Shown here in pieces: positions 52,493 through 61,118 of a stretch of DNA of 64,000 bases. The notes under the pieces are model-generated. The model had not been told where the DNA came from. It saw only the letters and a program-made list of their open reading frames with translations, and ran no database searches. Position numbers and translations under genes: made by a program. The stretch is from Timonella corticicola. GTDB taxonomy: Bacteria > Actinomycetota > Actinomycetes > Actinomycetales > Cellulomonadaceae. The stretch lies in NCBI RefSeq assembly GCF_042683685.1, contig NZ_JBHUOP010000003.1:372001-436000 (forward strand), given 5' to 3'. Each line of letters starts with the position of its first letter. The first letter of the stretch is position 1.

Positions 52493-53754
52493 ATATTGCG
52501 GGGTGTGCGGTACACGAACGCAATGGCCAGATAGCCGAGCGCAAGAACCGCATAGAGCGGCTGGTTCAGCCCAGTGTCAGGCAGGAACACCACGCCAAGG
52601 AGCCCGGCGGTCATGAACGCGGTGTTGAACAGCATGTCGTACAGGACGAACGCCCGGCCTCGATAGTCGTCGGGGGTGTCCTGCTGGATGATCGTGTCGA
52701 ACGCGATCTTGGCTCCCTGCGTTGCCACCCCAAGCAGGAACGCCACCACGAGAATCGTGGGCACCGAAACGTGAATCGAGGCAACGATCTGCGCGACGAT
52801 AGCCGTGGCCATGCAGGTGACGATCCACCGATGTTCACCGATACGGCTCGCCACAAGCGGGGTCGCGAAGATGGCAACACCAAAACCGGCTGCGGTCACA
52901 CCGATGATCTGCGCGAACGAAGTCAGGCCATCGCCGTCCGAGGACACAAAATAGTTGCGTGCAAGCAGGATCGACGCAACAAAGATCAGCCCGTACAACA
53001 GTCGCATAAGCGCCATCGACAGCAGGGCACGAGCCGGAGTTTTCAACTCAAACACCAGCCGGACAGCCCCGCCCAAGTCTCCAACCACCTGACGGACAGA
53101 GGTCTTACGTGCCCCAGCCAACTCGTCGGCAATCGGTCCCAGCCGATCCTTATCAAACCCGAGCGCAACCATGATCGAGCACGCGAACACGATGATCGCG
53201 GCCCCCAGGGTCGCGGCATCGCGCGTCGAGCCAGCCGGCAGCAGCAGGCCGATTGCGACGCCGAGGACGGCGCCGATTCCCGTTGCCGCAGCGCCGATGG
53301 TGGGCAGGATCGAATTGGCGACGAGCAGTTCACTTGGCGCCACAACGCGCGGCAGGGATGCGCCCAGGGCTGCGAGGAGGAACCGGTTCAGCGACAGTGC
53401 CGTGAGCGCGAGCACGTACACCCATGCGCTGAAACCGCTGGTCAGGATCACCGCGACGATGCCGACCGTGAGGAGCAGGCGGATCGAGTCGGTGATGACG
53501 ATGATATTGCGGCGCGGCCACCGGTCAATGAACACACCCACGAACGGCCCCACGAATGTGAATGGTGCGAGCATCACGAACAGTGCGAACGCGATACCGC
53601 CCGGTGTGCCTTGGGCTTCCGGGGAGAAGAAGAACAGGGTTGCGAGCGCCGCCTGGAACATGCCGTCGCCGGATTGGCAGAGCAGCCGGATCACAAAGAA
53701 TCGTTTGAAGTCCGCGTTGCGGAGGAGGCTTCGGAGTTCGGAGGAGGCGCTCAT
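52489..53754 (-). CDS. MFS transporter (MFS_3/EntS-like exporter)
   Basis: 421 aa with about 12 membrane segments. The loop after helix 2 reads GVFIDRWPRRNI, the major facilitator signature; the type resembles EntS-like exporters. It lies convergent to the peptidase pair and near the SbnA-like cassette, so it might export that product, but it is on the other strand and not coupled. Confidence 0.85.
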   Translation of the reverse strand: MSASSELRSLLRNADFKRFFVIRLLCQSGDGMFQAALATLFFFSPEAQGTPGGIAFALFVMLAPFTFVGPFVGVFIDRWPRRNIIVITDSIRLLLTVGIVAVILTSGFSAWVYVLALTALSLNRFLLAALGASLPRVVAPSELLVANSILPTIGAAATGIGAVLGVAIGLLLPAGSTRDAATLGAAIIVFACSIMVALGFDKDRLGPIADELAGARKTSVRQVVGDLGGAVRLVFELKTPARALLSMALMRLLYGLIFVASILLARNYFVSSDGDGLTSFAQIIGVTAAGFGVAIFATPLVASRIGEHRWIVTCMATAIVAQIVASIHVSVPTILVVAFLLGVATQGAKIAFDTIIQQDTPDDYRGRAFVLYDMLFNTAFMTAGLLGVVFLPDTGLNQPLYAVLALGYLAIAFVYRTPRNI

Positions 53755-54143
53755 TGAGACCTGACTGTGTGGCGTGGTTCTACGGCGTGGCCCGCTAGCG
53801 ACATCGCGCTGACGCTAGCGTGGCGCGCCTGTGGGTGCGCTCGTGAACCTATCATGCCCGCCTGACTGGTTGCTCATTCATGGCTCTGATCTGGGATGAT
53901 CCGTTGGTTCGGGTGCTGGCTTTGCCGTTCTCTCTGGCTCTCACTGCCAATTTCACCAGAGCTCGTTGGTGATTTCTCCAGCACTCGCATGGTGATTTTC
54001 CGGGAACACCCGCCATAGGAACCGTCCTGGCAGCAGCTGCGTGGAACTGAACTCAGGCATTTGTCTACGAACTCAGCTCTTAGCGGCCTGAGTTCGTAGA
54101 CAAATGCCTGAGTTCGATCCGGAGGATGGCTGCTCCTCGCGCG
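53755..54143. other. Intergenic region with hairpin and dispersed motif
   Basis: 389 bases, no gene. Holds tggtgatttctcc (53967-53979) and tggtgattttccgg (53990-54003), similar to the motif at 26821, and the long hairpin 54049-54115. Confidence 0.5.
54049..54115. terminator. Hairpin with a perfect 28-bp stem downstream of the methyltransferase gene
   Basis: The arm 54049-54076 (gaactcaggcatttgtctac and eight more) is exactly complementary to 54088-54115; loop of 11. It lies 29 bases beyond the stop codon of the methyltransferase gene. Unusually long for a simple terminator. Confidence 0.7.
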
Positions 54144-54812
54144 TTACCGACGCTTGACCAGAACCACCACATCATCAATGGGGGCGGGTTCGCCAGTGAG
54201 CGCAGTGGTCATGCGGCTGCGTTTCTCGCTGATGACTCGCTCCCATGAGTTGGGATCAAGGTTGAGTTGCGTGAGTTCCTCCTCGGGACTCAAGAACCGG
54301 TGATCGCGTTGATCGGAGGCCTGTGAGTATGGCGGGAAGTCAGCGTGTGAGGTGATGAGCAGGTGCCCGCCAGGTGCCACTCGAGTTGTGGCTTCACGCA
54401 GGATCTCGACGCGTGGAAGTTCCACGGGGGAGTGGAAGAAGCTGGCGGTGACCAGGTCGAACTGGCCGGGTGGAACGGTGGCGAGGTCGGCCGCAAGGAA
54501 TGTGGCCTTGCCCGAGACTCCCGCGGCTTCGGCTGCCGCAGTTGCGCGGGTGACCGCGTTGGTTGAGATGTCGATTCCGGTTGCTTGCCAGCCGTTCTGG
54601 GCGAGCCAGATGACGTCTCCACCCTCTCCGCAGCCGAGGTCGAGTGCTGTGCCGGGAGTCAACGTGGAAGCGATGTCGGACAGGACCTTGTTGACCTTCC
54701 CGGACCAGACCTGATCAGGCCCGCCATAGCGGTCTTCCCAAAAGTCGATGGGCGCGATCTCGGGCCACTCGGTGCTGTTGGCTTGTTCCGTGGTGTGGGT
54801 GTGGTTGTGCAT
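54144..54812 (-). CDS. Class I SAM-dependent methyltransferase
   Basis: 222 aa. SAM-binding motif I is ALDLGCGEGGDVIWLA, with the acidic partner in ATGIDIS and motif IV in FDLVTASFF. The N-terminus (FWEDRYGGPDQVWSG) fits the TehB/thiopurine-like group; substrate unknown. Divergent from the XRE-cupin regulator gene with a 67-base gap, so it is probably regulated by it. Confidence 0.85.
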   Translation of the reverse strand: MHNHTHTTEQANSTEWPEIAPIDFWEDRYGGPDQVWSGKVNKVLSDIASTLTPGTALDLGCGEGGDVIWLAQNGWQATGIDISTNAVTRATAAAEAAGVSGKATFLAADLATVPPGQFDLVTASFFHSPVELPRVEILREATTRVAPGGHLLITSHADFPPYSQASDQRDHRFLSPEEELTQLNLDPNSWERVISEKRSRMTTALTGEPAPIDDVVVLVKRR

Positions 54813-54879
54813 GATTCAAGTCTGGGTGCACAATGAATGGAATAGCAAACAGTTTTGCGGAATTGGCAAGGAGTGAATT

Positions 54880-55431
54880 GTGGATGCTGGACTGTCACAG
54901 GTGGGCGCACGGCTAAGGGCGATACGTCAGGATCGTGGACTCACCCTTGAAGAGGTGGCAACGAGCGCGGGGATGTCCGTGAGTACTCTTTCGCGCCTTG
55001 AGTCGGGCAAGCGGCAGGCGAGCCTTGAACTCTTGCTCCCATTGACCAGAAAACTGGGAATCAGGCTGGATGATCTGGTGCCGTCCGGCCCTGTGGATCC
55101 GCGCGTGAACCGTTCGGTCATAAGACGCGACGGTATGATCATCACCCCACTCACCCCCGAAGGCTCACCGGTTAATACGTTCAAAATCACGTATCAGCCA
55201 CGATCTGAGGCTCTTGAACTGCGTGTGCACGACGGCTACGAATGGCTGTATGTCCTGTCCGGGAAGCTCCGCCTCCAACTCGGCGAACAGGACCTCATTT
55301 TGAGCAGTGGCGAAGCGGCAGAGTTCGATACGCGCACCCCGCACGCCATGTCGGCGGCGGGCGGGCGTCCCGCGCAAATTATCAGTATCTGCAATGAGTC
55401 GGGTGTGCGAATGCACACTCATACGGCCTAG
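54880..55431 (+). CDS. XRE family regulator with C-terminal cupin domain
   Basis: 183 aa. Residues 8-62 form an XRE helix-turn-helix (LTLEEVATSAGMSVSTLSRLE); residues 110-178 a small cupin barrel (GYEWLYVLSGKLRLQLGE, FDTRTPHAM). GTG start with GCAAGGAG upstream. Likely represses the divergent methyltransferase gene. Confidence 0.9.
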   Translation: MDAGLSQVGARLRAIRQDRGLTLEEVATSAGMSVSTLSRLESGKRQASLELLLPLTRKLGIRLDDLVPSGPVDPRVNRSVIRRDGMIITPLTPEGSPVNTFKITYQPRSEALELRVHDGYEWLYVLSGKLRLQLGEQDLILSSGEAAEFDTRTPHAMSAAGGRPAQIISICNESGVRMHTHTA

Positions 55432-55445
55432 CGTCTTGTTTGCCC

Positions 55446-55481
55446 AGCTTTCCGACGACACGGTGCGCGGGTAGTCATTGT
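55446..55481 (+). repeat. Direct repeat copy 1 (tail of a paralogous gene)
   Basis: agctttccgacgacacggtg and 16 more bases match 58666-58702 with two substitutions and one missing A. On the minus strand it encodes DYPRTVSSES, like the end of the gene at 58664. Confidence 0.75.
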
Positions 55482-55517
55482 GACGATTCCACCGCAGAAT
55501 TGACAGCGCATATTTTG

Positions 55518-55535
55518 TTAGCACGGTCGTGCTAA
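55518..55535. promoter_or_regulatory. 18-bp palindrome, candidate TetR operator
   Basis: TTAGCACG-GT-CGTGCTAA, perfect arms, 38 bases before the membrane-protein gene whose operon also codes for a TetR regulator. It sits where a -10 region would be expected. Confidence 0.7.
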
Positions 55536-55573
55536 AATGGCTGCCATGCTGAAGTTACTTCAGGGGGTGCACT

Positions 55574-56107
55574 GTGATCCTCTTTGCAATCATCGCGTGT
55601 GAGATTGGATTCTGGATAGCGATTCTGGCTGGTCTTGCCGCTCGTTATCTAGCAGGGCGTCCACGACTAGGGGCTGCGCTGCTGATTGCCGCACCCATCA
55701 TCGACGTGGTGCTGCTCGTGCTAGTTGCGGTCGATTTGTTGGGAGGGGGACATGCATCCTGGCACCACGGCCTGGCGGCAATCTACATTGGGATTTCGGT
55801 CGCTTACGGGCATCGCATGATTGGATGGGCGGATGCAAAATTTGCTACCCGGTTCCGCGGAGCTCCACCCCGTGCTGTACTCAGTGGGTCCGCATATACG
55901 ATTAAGTGTTGGCAAGATGTGGCACGTACTTCCGTTGCTGCGGGAATCGCAGGTGCGATCCTTTACGGGCTGATTTACTTCGTTGCCGCGCCAGCACGCA
56001 CGGCCGAACTCGAGGGATTCTTTCAGGTTCTCGGACTCATAGTTGGCATTGACTTGATTTGGGCCGCTAGTTACACCTTGTGGCCGAAGAGGGCTCCAGC
56101 GTCTTAG
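55574..56107 (+). CDS. Hypothetical membrane protein in a tetR operon
   Basis: 177 aa with about five hydrophobic segments and a His/Trp-containing loop (GGGHASWHHGL). Not recognised. GTG start at 55574 follows CAGGGGGTG. The TetR gene follows after 13 bases, and a strong palindrome lies upstream, so expression is probably controlled by that TetR protein. Confidence 0.75.
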   Translation: MILFAIIACEIGFWIAILAGLAARYLAGRPRLGAALLIAAPIIDVVLLVLVAVDLLGGGHASWHHGLAAIYIGISVAYGHRMIGWADAKFATRFRGAPPRAVLSGSAYTIKCWQDVARTSVAAGIAGAILYGLIYFVAAPARTAELEGFFQVLGLIVGIDLIWAASYTLWPKRAPAS

Positions 56108-56120
56108 AGGAGATGAACGG

Positions 56121-56720
56121 ATGCCACGGCTAATCGACCACGCTCAACGGGAAAAAGATATCGGTGATGCCGCACTACGAGTTCTTGCCCAAGACGGACT
56201 AACCGCGCTTTCGGTGCGGAGAGTTGCCGAAGAGGCAGATCTTGCCACTGCATCATTACGTCGAGCGTTCCCCACGCAAGAAGCCCTGCGTCAGTTCTGT
56301 CTCGAACGGATTCACAGAGATGTTGCTACTCGCATTGGGACGCTTACCGGGCAAGGCGTAACACTTGCGCTTTCGATGCTGTGCGAGTTGCTCCCGCTCG
56401 ATAACGTTAGGCGGACTGAACTCATCGTTCAACTGCAACTTGGTAGCCTCGCCCTAACTGATCCAAGCCTGGTAAAGAATGTTCATGAACTACACAGTGG
56501 TGTCCGTAGCGTGTGTGCTGCTGCGCTTGAGGCAATCCGATTCACACGGCCTCACACTCGAACGGACGCTTCTATAGAAGTTGAACGGCTCCACGGCTTG
56601 CTAGATGGTCTCGCATTACATGCGCTCTGGGACGCATCACAGGAAACAAACACTCGAGTCGTGGCTACTCTCAACCACCACCTAAGATCTCTCGACACAC
56701 AGGAGAGTTCCCGCACATGA
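56121..56720 (+). CDS. TetR family transcriptional regulator
   Basis: 199 aa. N-terminal helix-turn-helix: LSVRRVAEEADLATASLRRAFPTQEALRQF. The C-terminal domain is helical and unassigned. AGAGGAGATG before the ATG. Probably binds the palindrome at 55518-55535 to control its own operon. Confidence 0.88.
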   Translation: MPRLIDHAQREKDIGDAALRVLAQDGLTALSVRRVAEEADLATASLRRAFPTQEALRQFCLERIHRDVATRIGTLTGQGVTLALSMLCELLPLDNVRRTELIVQLQLGSLALTDPSLVKNVHELHSGVRSVCAAALEAIRFTRPHTRTDASIEVERLHGLLDGLALHALWDASQETNTRVVATLNHHLRSLDTQESSRT

Positions 56721-57110
56721 TTCGCGTCGGTCGCGCAGTCCTACCAGTCACCGCGCGTAGCGGCTGCTGAGTTCTATGTCGCTTCTGCGGACTTTCACGA
56801 TTAACGACCATGACCTCAGTTACCGGTCTTCGCTGTCTTGCTGTGCCAGCGGTAGGCATCTGACTGAGCTGCAGTATCGTCGCTTCTGGCGAGTGGAACG
56901 CGTTTGGGTAGGGTGGCGCCCTCCTGCGAAGGAGGCACCACCCTACCCAAACAAGGACGCGCTAGTGTGCGCCTACACCGTTACTCGTTGTCCTGAACTG
57001 CGCCGTGGATACCGTGCGGTCTGTGGTTCCTACTAGCCAACCTGAGCCGTCGGCAGGCTGCCGCGTGTTCCTGCCGAATAAGACCTCGATCAGTAAACCT
57101 GAGCCAGCAG
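56721..57110. other. Convergent intergenic region
   Basis: 390 bases between the TetR gene and the VOC gene; no supported gene. Contains the hairpin at 56902-56952. Confidence 0.5.
56902..56952. terminator. Long-stem hairpin terminator
   Basis: gtttgggtagggtgg (56902-56916) pairs with ccaccctacccaaac (56938-56952), and CTCC/GGAG pair inside around a TGCGAA loop. Strong bidirectional terminator candidate for the convergent genes. Confidence 0.7.
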
Positions 57111-57497
57111 TTAATTCAGTCCTGTGGTGTCGGTGGCACAAACGCGCAGACGGTGACCGTCGGGGTCGGTGGCGACGAATGTGTAGCCGAAGGCGAGTTC
57201 TGTCGGTTCGAGGGCGATTTGTACGTTGGTGGCTGTCCACGCGGCGTAGAGCCGGTCGACGGTCTCACGGCTGACGTCGCTGAGTGAGAGTTCACTGCCG
57301 CCGACGTGAGGTTCGGCTTTCGGGTCAATCTGGTCGGCAGTTTGCAGTCCAAGGGTGATCGTGTCGGAGAGAGCGAAGACCGTGAAATCTTCGAAAGTTT
57401 CCAGCGGCTCTGCACCAAGGACAGCTTGATAGAACTTGGTGCTGGCCTCCACGTCGGATACGTAAAGAATGACGCTGTTTGGAGTGAAAGTGGACAC
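57111..57497 (-). CDS. VOC family protein (glyoxalase/bleomycin-resistance fold)
   Basis: 128 aa from the GTG at 57497, which follows AAAGGA; the frame extends to 57575. The paired beta-alpha-beta-beta-beta units show SVILYVSDVEASTKFYQAVLG and FVATDPDGHRLRVCA with the metal-binding pattern. Function could be thiol or antibiotic modification or binding. Divergent from a WYL regulator. Confidence 0.85.
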   Translation of the reverse strand: MSTFTPNSVILYVSDVEASTKFYQAVLGAEPLETFEDFTVFALSDTITLGLQTADQIDPKAEPHVGGSELSLSDVSRETVDRLYAAWTATNVQIALEPTELAFGYTFVATDPDGHRLRVCATDTTGLN

Positions 57498-57569
57498 GGA
57501 TAGATTCCTTTCAAGAGACGGCGAGGACTGGAATTTCATCGCCATTTCTTCCACGTTAGGAACTATTTG

Positions 57570-57584
57570 TGACATCTTTTGTCA
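57570..57584. promoter_or_regulatory. Inverted repeat in the VOC-WYL divergent promoter region
   Basis: TGACA-TCTTT-TGTCA, perfect five-base arms, 22 bases before the WYL regulator start; possible operator of that regulator. Confidence 0.45.
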
Positions 57585-57605
57585 TGTATCTGAGATGATA
57601 AACGG

Positions 57606-58580
57606 ATGCGTGCGGACCGGTTGTTATCGATCATGTGGTTGCTGCGCGCGCATGGCGGTCTTTCGGCGGCAGAACTGGCCAAGCGGCTGGAAGTGTCCCG
57701 GCGCACGATCCTCCGTGATGTCGAGGCGCTCTCTACCGTAGGGGTGCCGGTCTACTGTGAGCGAGGACCGCAGGGCGGTGTGCGACTACTCCCCGGCTAC
57801 CGTACCGATGTCACCGCACTCAGCAGTGAGGAGAGTCGCGCCCTGTTCGCCGGGGTGACGACCTGGGGTGCGGACTCCCTCGGACTAGGTGAAGCGCTCG
57901 CCTCCGGGCTACGCAAACTCTTGGCCGCGGTGCCCGATACACACCGCGATCAATCCGCCACGGTCGCAGAGCGGATCGTGATCGACCCGCAAGGCTGGCT
58001 CCCGCAGCCTGAGCAGGAAAAGAATGGCGACACGTTTCGCACCGTCCAGGAAGCGGTGTTCGCGCAGCGTCTCCTACAGATCGAGTACCGATACAAGACA
58101 CGATCCTCCACCGAAGTCGCGGTAGTGGAACCACATGGGCTGGTCAGTGCTGGCCGCAGTTGGTATCTCTGCGCGACGAACCACGGTGAGCCGAGATTCA
58201 CGAAGCTTTCGCGCATCGACCATGCCGAGATGCTGGCCGAGCCGTGCAGTGGTGAAGTGGTTGACGTAGCCGCTGAATGGCGGGCGCAGCGCGAGAAGTT
58301 CCTCGATGGTTTCACTGCTGTTACCGCGACCGCATGGATCAGGGATAGTAGGTGGAGTGACGCACATGAGTGGGTTATCCGAGCCACAGAACTGGAGCCA
58401 ACCTCACCGCCACCTGATCACGGTGGCTGGAGTTTTTTGGAACTCGAGTTTGTCGATCATCTCCACGCCATGACCATCTTCCTTCGCCTTGGCCCCGATG
58501 CACTCATCGTCAGCCCCACAACTCTCCGCGATAACTTCACTACCTACCTCAGGGCCACCCTCGGCCACTACTCTGGTTGA
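57606..58580 (+). CDS. YafY-type transcriptional regulator (HTH and WYL domains)
   Basis: 324 aa. N-terminal DeoR-like helix-turn-helix (LSAAELAKRLEVSRRTILRDVEAL), middle WYL domain with PHGLVSAGRSWYLCATNHGE, and a C-terminal extension. WYL regulators sense small ligands or nucleic acid. Divergent from the VOC gene, the usual arrangement for this pair. Confidence 0.9.
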   Translation: MRADRLLSIMWLLRAHGGLSAAELAKRLEVSRRTILRDVEALSTVGVPVYCERGPQGGVRLLPGYRTDVTALSSEESRALFAGVTTWGADSLGLGEALASGLRKLLAAVPDTHRDQSATVAERIVIDPQGWLPQPEQEKNGDTFRTVQEAVFAQRLLQIEYRYKTRSSTEVAVVEPHGLVSAGRSWYLCATNHGEPRFTKLSRIDHAEMLAEPCSGEVVDVAAEWRAQREKFLDGFTAVTATAWIRDSRWSDAHEWVIRATELEPTSPPPDHGGWSFLELEFVDHLHAMTIFLRLGPDALIVSPTTLRDNFTTYLRATLGHYSG

Positions 58581-58663
58581 AGTCAGGGCTCTATTGAAGC
58601 CACCGCAGGCAACGCGTTCGGAAGCCTTCAATTTTCTTCCAAACGTCTCGATCACGGGATTTT

Positions 58664-59110
58664 TTAGCTTTTCGACGATACGGTGCGCGGGTAGTCAATT
58701 GTCAGTAGGTGGTTGTCCCGCATGTCCCGCAATAACTGCTCGGTGACATCTTTAAGGCGGATGCCTCGTGTGCGTGCTGGGGTGACTGCGTAATCTTCGG
58801 GACTCCATGCTCGCAAGACAGCGAAGCGAGACAGGTGGGGAACGTGTTCAGGTAGCTCACGTAGCCAGGCGAGCCACTCTTCTGCGCTAGCTTCGTTTTC
58901 GCCAACCGGCTCTTGCCTAGCTCCAATCAGGGTGCTGCAATCACACATGTTCCGGGTCAACGTGAACACCACCGAGGAACCTCGAACTCGACTCGATGCA
59001 ATGCTCATCTCGCTAAGTTTGGGTTCGACACCGATCCGTTCAACGGTGAACTGCTGAAACTCTGGTGTGAAGGCTGCCGCGTTCACCGCCCACAGGTTTG
59101 TTGCGCACAT
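58664..59110 (-). CDS. Hypothetical protein
   Basis: 148 aa, not recognised. Soluble; contains MCDCSTLIG with two cysteines and a helical middle part. The ATG follows GAGGATTGACCT. Its last codons (DYPRTVSSKS) reappear at 55446-55481 without the rest of the gene, so it once had a second copy or was rearranged. Confidence 0.65.
   Translation of the reverse strand: MCATNLWAVNAAAFTPEFQQFTVERIGVEPKLSEMSIASSRVRGSSVVFTLTRNMCDCSTLIGARQEPVGENEASAEEWLAWLRELPEHVPHLSRFAVLRAWSPEDYAVTPARTRGIRLKDVTEQLLRDMRDNHLLTIDYPRTVSSKS
58666..58702 (+). repeat. Direct repeat copy 2
   Basis: 3' end of the hypothetical gene, beginning at its stop codon; 37 bases matching 55446-55481. The pair brackets about 3.2 kb holding the TetR, VOC and WYL genes. 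Confidence 0.75.
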
Positions 59111-59162
59111 AGGTCAATCCTCGCAGATCATCAGCACACATCAAGCAGGAATAGAAACGCTG

Positions 59163-59576
59163 TTAGTAGGGGATTGACCAACAGTTTCGCCCCAAGTAAC
59201 ATTCCATTCCGTCTATGTCGAGGTATAGGACTGGAACAGTGCCTCGGCGAAATAACCGCCGTTTCTGCTCGATGCGTCCTTCACCGTCAAGGTACATCCT
59301 CATGGCGATGCAGAGTGGCCGAAGCGCGTTTCCTTTGTCTTCCTCAACATCGTCGTATTCAAAGATGGTTCCCGTGACCTTCAGCTCCGGGATGAAGACT
59401 TCCATCCACTCGTACGTGGCACAAATAATCGCCGTGCGTTCCGGAATGGCTGGGTTAGCAACGCGGACAGTGTGCATCCAAGGGTTCTTGCTGGAGGTCG
59501 TCTGTTCGATCATGAAGGTCTCATCGAACACTTCAGCGACAATCCGGTGGAGCATGGCTTTGATGTCGATAGTCAC
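59163..59576 (-). CDS. Hypothetical protein
   Basis: 137 aa from a GTG at 59576. Not recognised; acidic, soluble, with a predicted mixed alpha/beta fold (GTIFEYDDVEEDKGN). Lies next to integrase remnants on the other strand, so it may belong to the mobile element. Start signal is weak (GAGAGA). Confidence 0.5.
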   Translation of the reverse strand: MTIDIKAMLHRIVAEVFDETFMIEQTTSSKNPWMHTVRVANPAIPERTAIICATYEWMEVFIPELKVTGTIFEYDDVEEDKGNALRPLCIAMRMYLDGEGRIEQKRRLFRRGTVPVLYLDIDGMECYLGRNCWSIPY

Positions 59577-59618
59577 AGCGACAGTCTCTCACTCGCCAGC
59601 AAACCATTTTTCGTGTTT

Positions 59619-59836
59619 ATGATGGGCGTACCTACGGTTTGTGAGCAGTGGGGGACCGCTATCCGTTCCGGTATCAGTACGTGGGAGCACCGCCCTATCA
59701 ATGCGGGCCTGAGCCCCGATGGGCAGTTCGTCCAGATCGTGGAAGTCATGCTCCGCACCTCGGCGTGCATCGGTGAAATCCTCGCGATCTGCCTCGGTGA
59801 CCTAGACCTGGGTGTGCCGATACCGTCGGTGCGTAA
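59619..59836 (+). pseudogene. Tyrosine integrase fragment
   Basis: About 70 codons read like the start of the catalytic domain of an actinobacterial phage/ICE integrase: FVQIVEVMLRTSACIGEILA and CLGDLDL resemble the conserved box around the first catalytic arginine (usually LxTGxRIGE). Here Ile follows Cys where Arg is normally found (ACIGE), so the arginine itself is changed. The core, the other catalytic residues and the tyrosine are missing; the frame meets relaxase sequence at about 59835. Confidence 0.6.
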
Positions 59837-60565
59837 CAGTCCGCTCACGAAACTATCGTCGCCGAGCGAGAAGTATGGGGATCGCTGGCGCAGTTTGCAG
59901 CGGAGTACGAGACCATCGCCCAAGAAGCCCACCAACACCGCTGGACCACGTTCCTCGAACAAGGCGGGCTTACCACCGAAGTGGTTGATGAGCTCGTTGA
60001 GACAGAGTCGTTTGGGATCCTCACCACCGAGCTGCGTCGCCTCGAAGCGGCAGGCCACGACATCGAACAGTTGCTCCCGCGGGTGGTGCAGGCAGGGAAC
60101 CTCGAGGGCGTCGATGATCTGGGGTCACTGCTTCGGTACCGGATCCAGAAGATCACCAGCACCTACCCGCCCAGCCCGCGATGCGCGACCGGGCTCATCG
60201 CAGAACTCGTGCCACGAGCCACCGGCATCGCCGACCCCGCCATGCGCACAGCGCTCGACGAGCGGGAACACCTCATGGGTGAACGTCTCGCCGCGCTCAC
60301 CCAGGCCGCGATCGAGCAGCACGCACCCTGGCTGCCCATACTCGGAGACCTCGACCACGAGAACTTGCAACAGACGGTTCGCGCAGTCGCCGCGTACCGT
60401 GACTGGTGGGGAATCACATCAACAAGCGCCCTCGGGCCGGTGCCCGCTGATGACGCTCAACGCCTCGACTACGAACGCACCCGCGACACCCTCACGCGCC
60501 TGAACCAAGCTCCCGACGACAACACCCGAGAGATCGCGCAGCGACGGGACGAGCGCAGGATCTAG
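59837..60565 (+). pseudogene. MobF-type conjugative relaxase, C-terminal fragment
   Basis: The frame is open from just after a TAA (59834-59836) to a TAG at 60565: AHETIVAEREVWGSLAQFAA, then LPRVVQAGNLEGVDDLGSLL, MRTALDEREHLMGERLAAL and VRAVAAYRDWWGITS. This is the far C-terminal part of TraA/MobF relaxases of actinobacterial conjugative elements as I recall it. The relaxase and helicase domains are absent. A GTG at 59981 gives a 194-aa open frame, but the fragment reaches further upstream. It abuts the integrase piece, as a deletion joint would. Confidence 0.65.
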
Positions 60566-60767
60566 ACACCGCGACACAGAAGCACCTCGTCTCTCGAGGT
60601 CTTCCTTCGTGCTGGAGCGGTGGGTACCCTGATGGTGGCAGGAGCAACCACGCGCCGATCCCCGCAAGCTGGGGTGAGGCAGACCGTTTGAGAAGTGTCT
60701 CGGGCACTCGACCACTCAGGACCAGCCGCACCGCGATAGTCCTGCGTGCGAAAGCGACGTCCACATC

Positions 60768-61118
60768 ATGCTCCTGAACCGGTTCTGGAACGCCAGCATC
60801 CACACCCGCATCTTCCTGGGCCGCTGGATGCCCACCAACATCCTTCTCGACAAGCTGCACACCCGACGCGGCCTCAAATGGGGAATTCCCGCGATGCTCC
60901 TCGGCGTCGTCTACCCGCTAATCGCAGTCACCTGCACCGGGCTCATCGCGCAGGGTTGGAGCAAATGGCTCTACCTGCTGTTCTTCCTCGCCATCTGGAA
61001 TGCGCTGAAGTTCTTCCTCTTCGGTCCGTGGAGCCTCTTACTCCTCGTCCGTGCCCGAGCGCAGGAGGCGCGCACCCGCCGACGAAATGATGCGAAACCA
61101 GCGGGTCTCAATTACTAG
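60768..61118 (+). CDS. Relaxase-neighbour membrane protein of actinobacterial conjugative elements
   Basis: 116 aa with two to three hydrophobic segments. The text NRFWNASIHTRIFLGRWMPT, LHTRRGLKWGIPAMLL and WNALKFFLFGP resembles small proteins found next to mobF relaxase genes in actinobacterial plasmids and integrative elements. Function unknown. Apparently intact, which supports a once complete element here. Confidence 0.6.
   Translation: MLLNRFWNASIHTRIFLGRWMPTNILLDKLHTRRGLKWGIPAMLLGVVYPLIAVTCTGLIAQGWSKWLYLLFFLAIWNALKFFLFGPWSLLLLVRARAQEARTRRRNDAKPAGLNY

Noticed and set aside
52771..53757. 328-codon plus-strand frame opposite the MFS gene
   Set aside because: Sequence is rich in Arg/Gln/His/Asp as expected from the antisense of membrane helices; the minus strand is a clear transporter.
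56776..57036. 86-codon plus-strand frame between the TetR and VOC genes
   Set aside because: It runs through the terminator hairpin and has no recognisable domain.
60660..60680. GATCCCCGCAAGCTGGGG looks like part of a type I-E CRISPR repeat
   Set aside because: Only one copy is present, with no spacers and no cas genes in the window.
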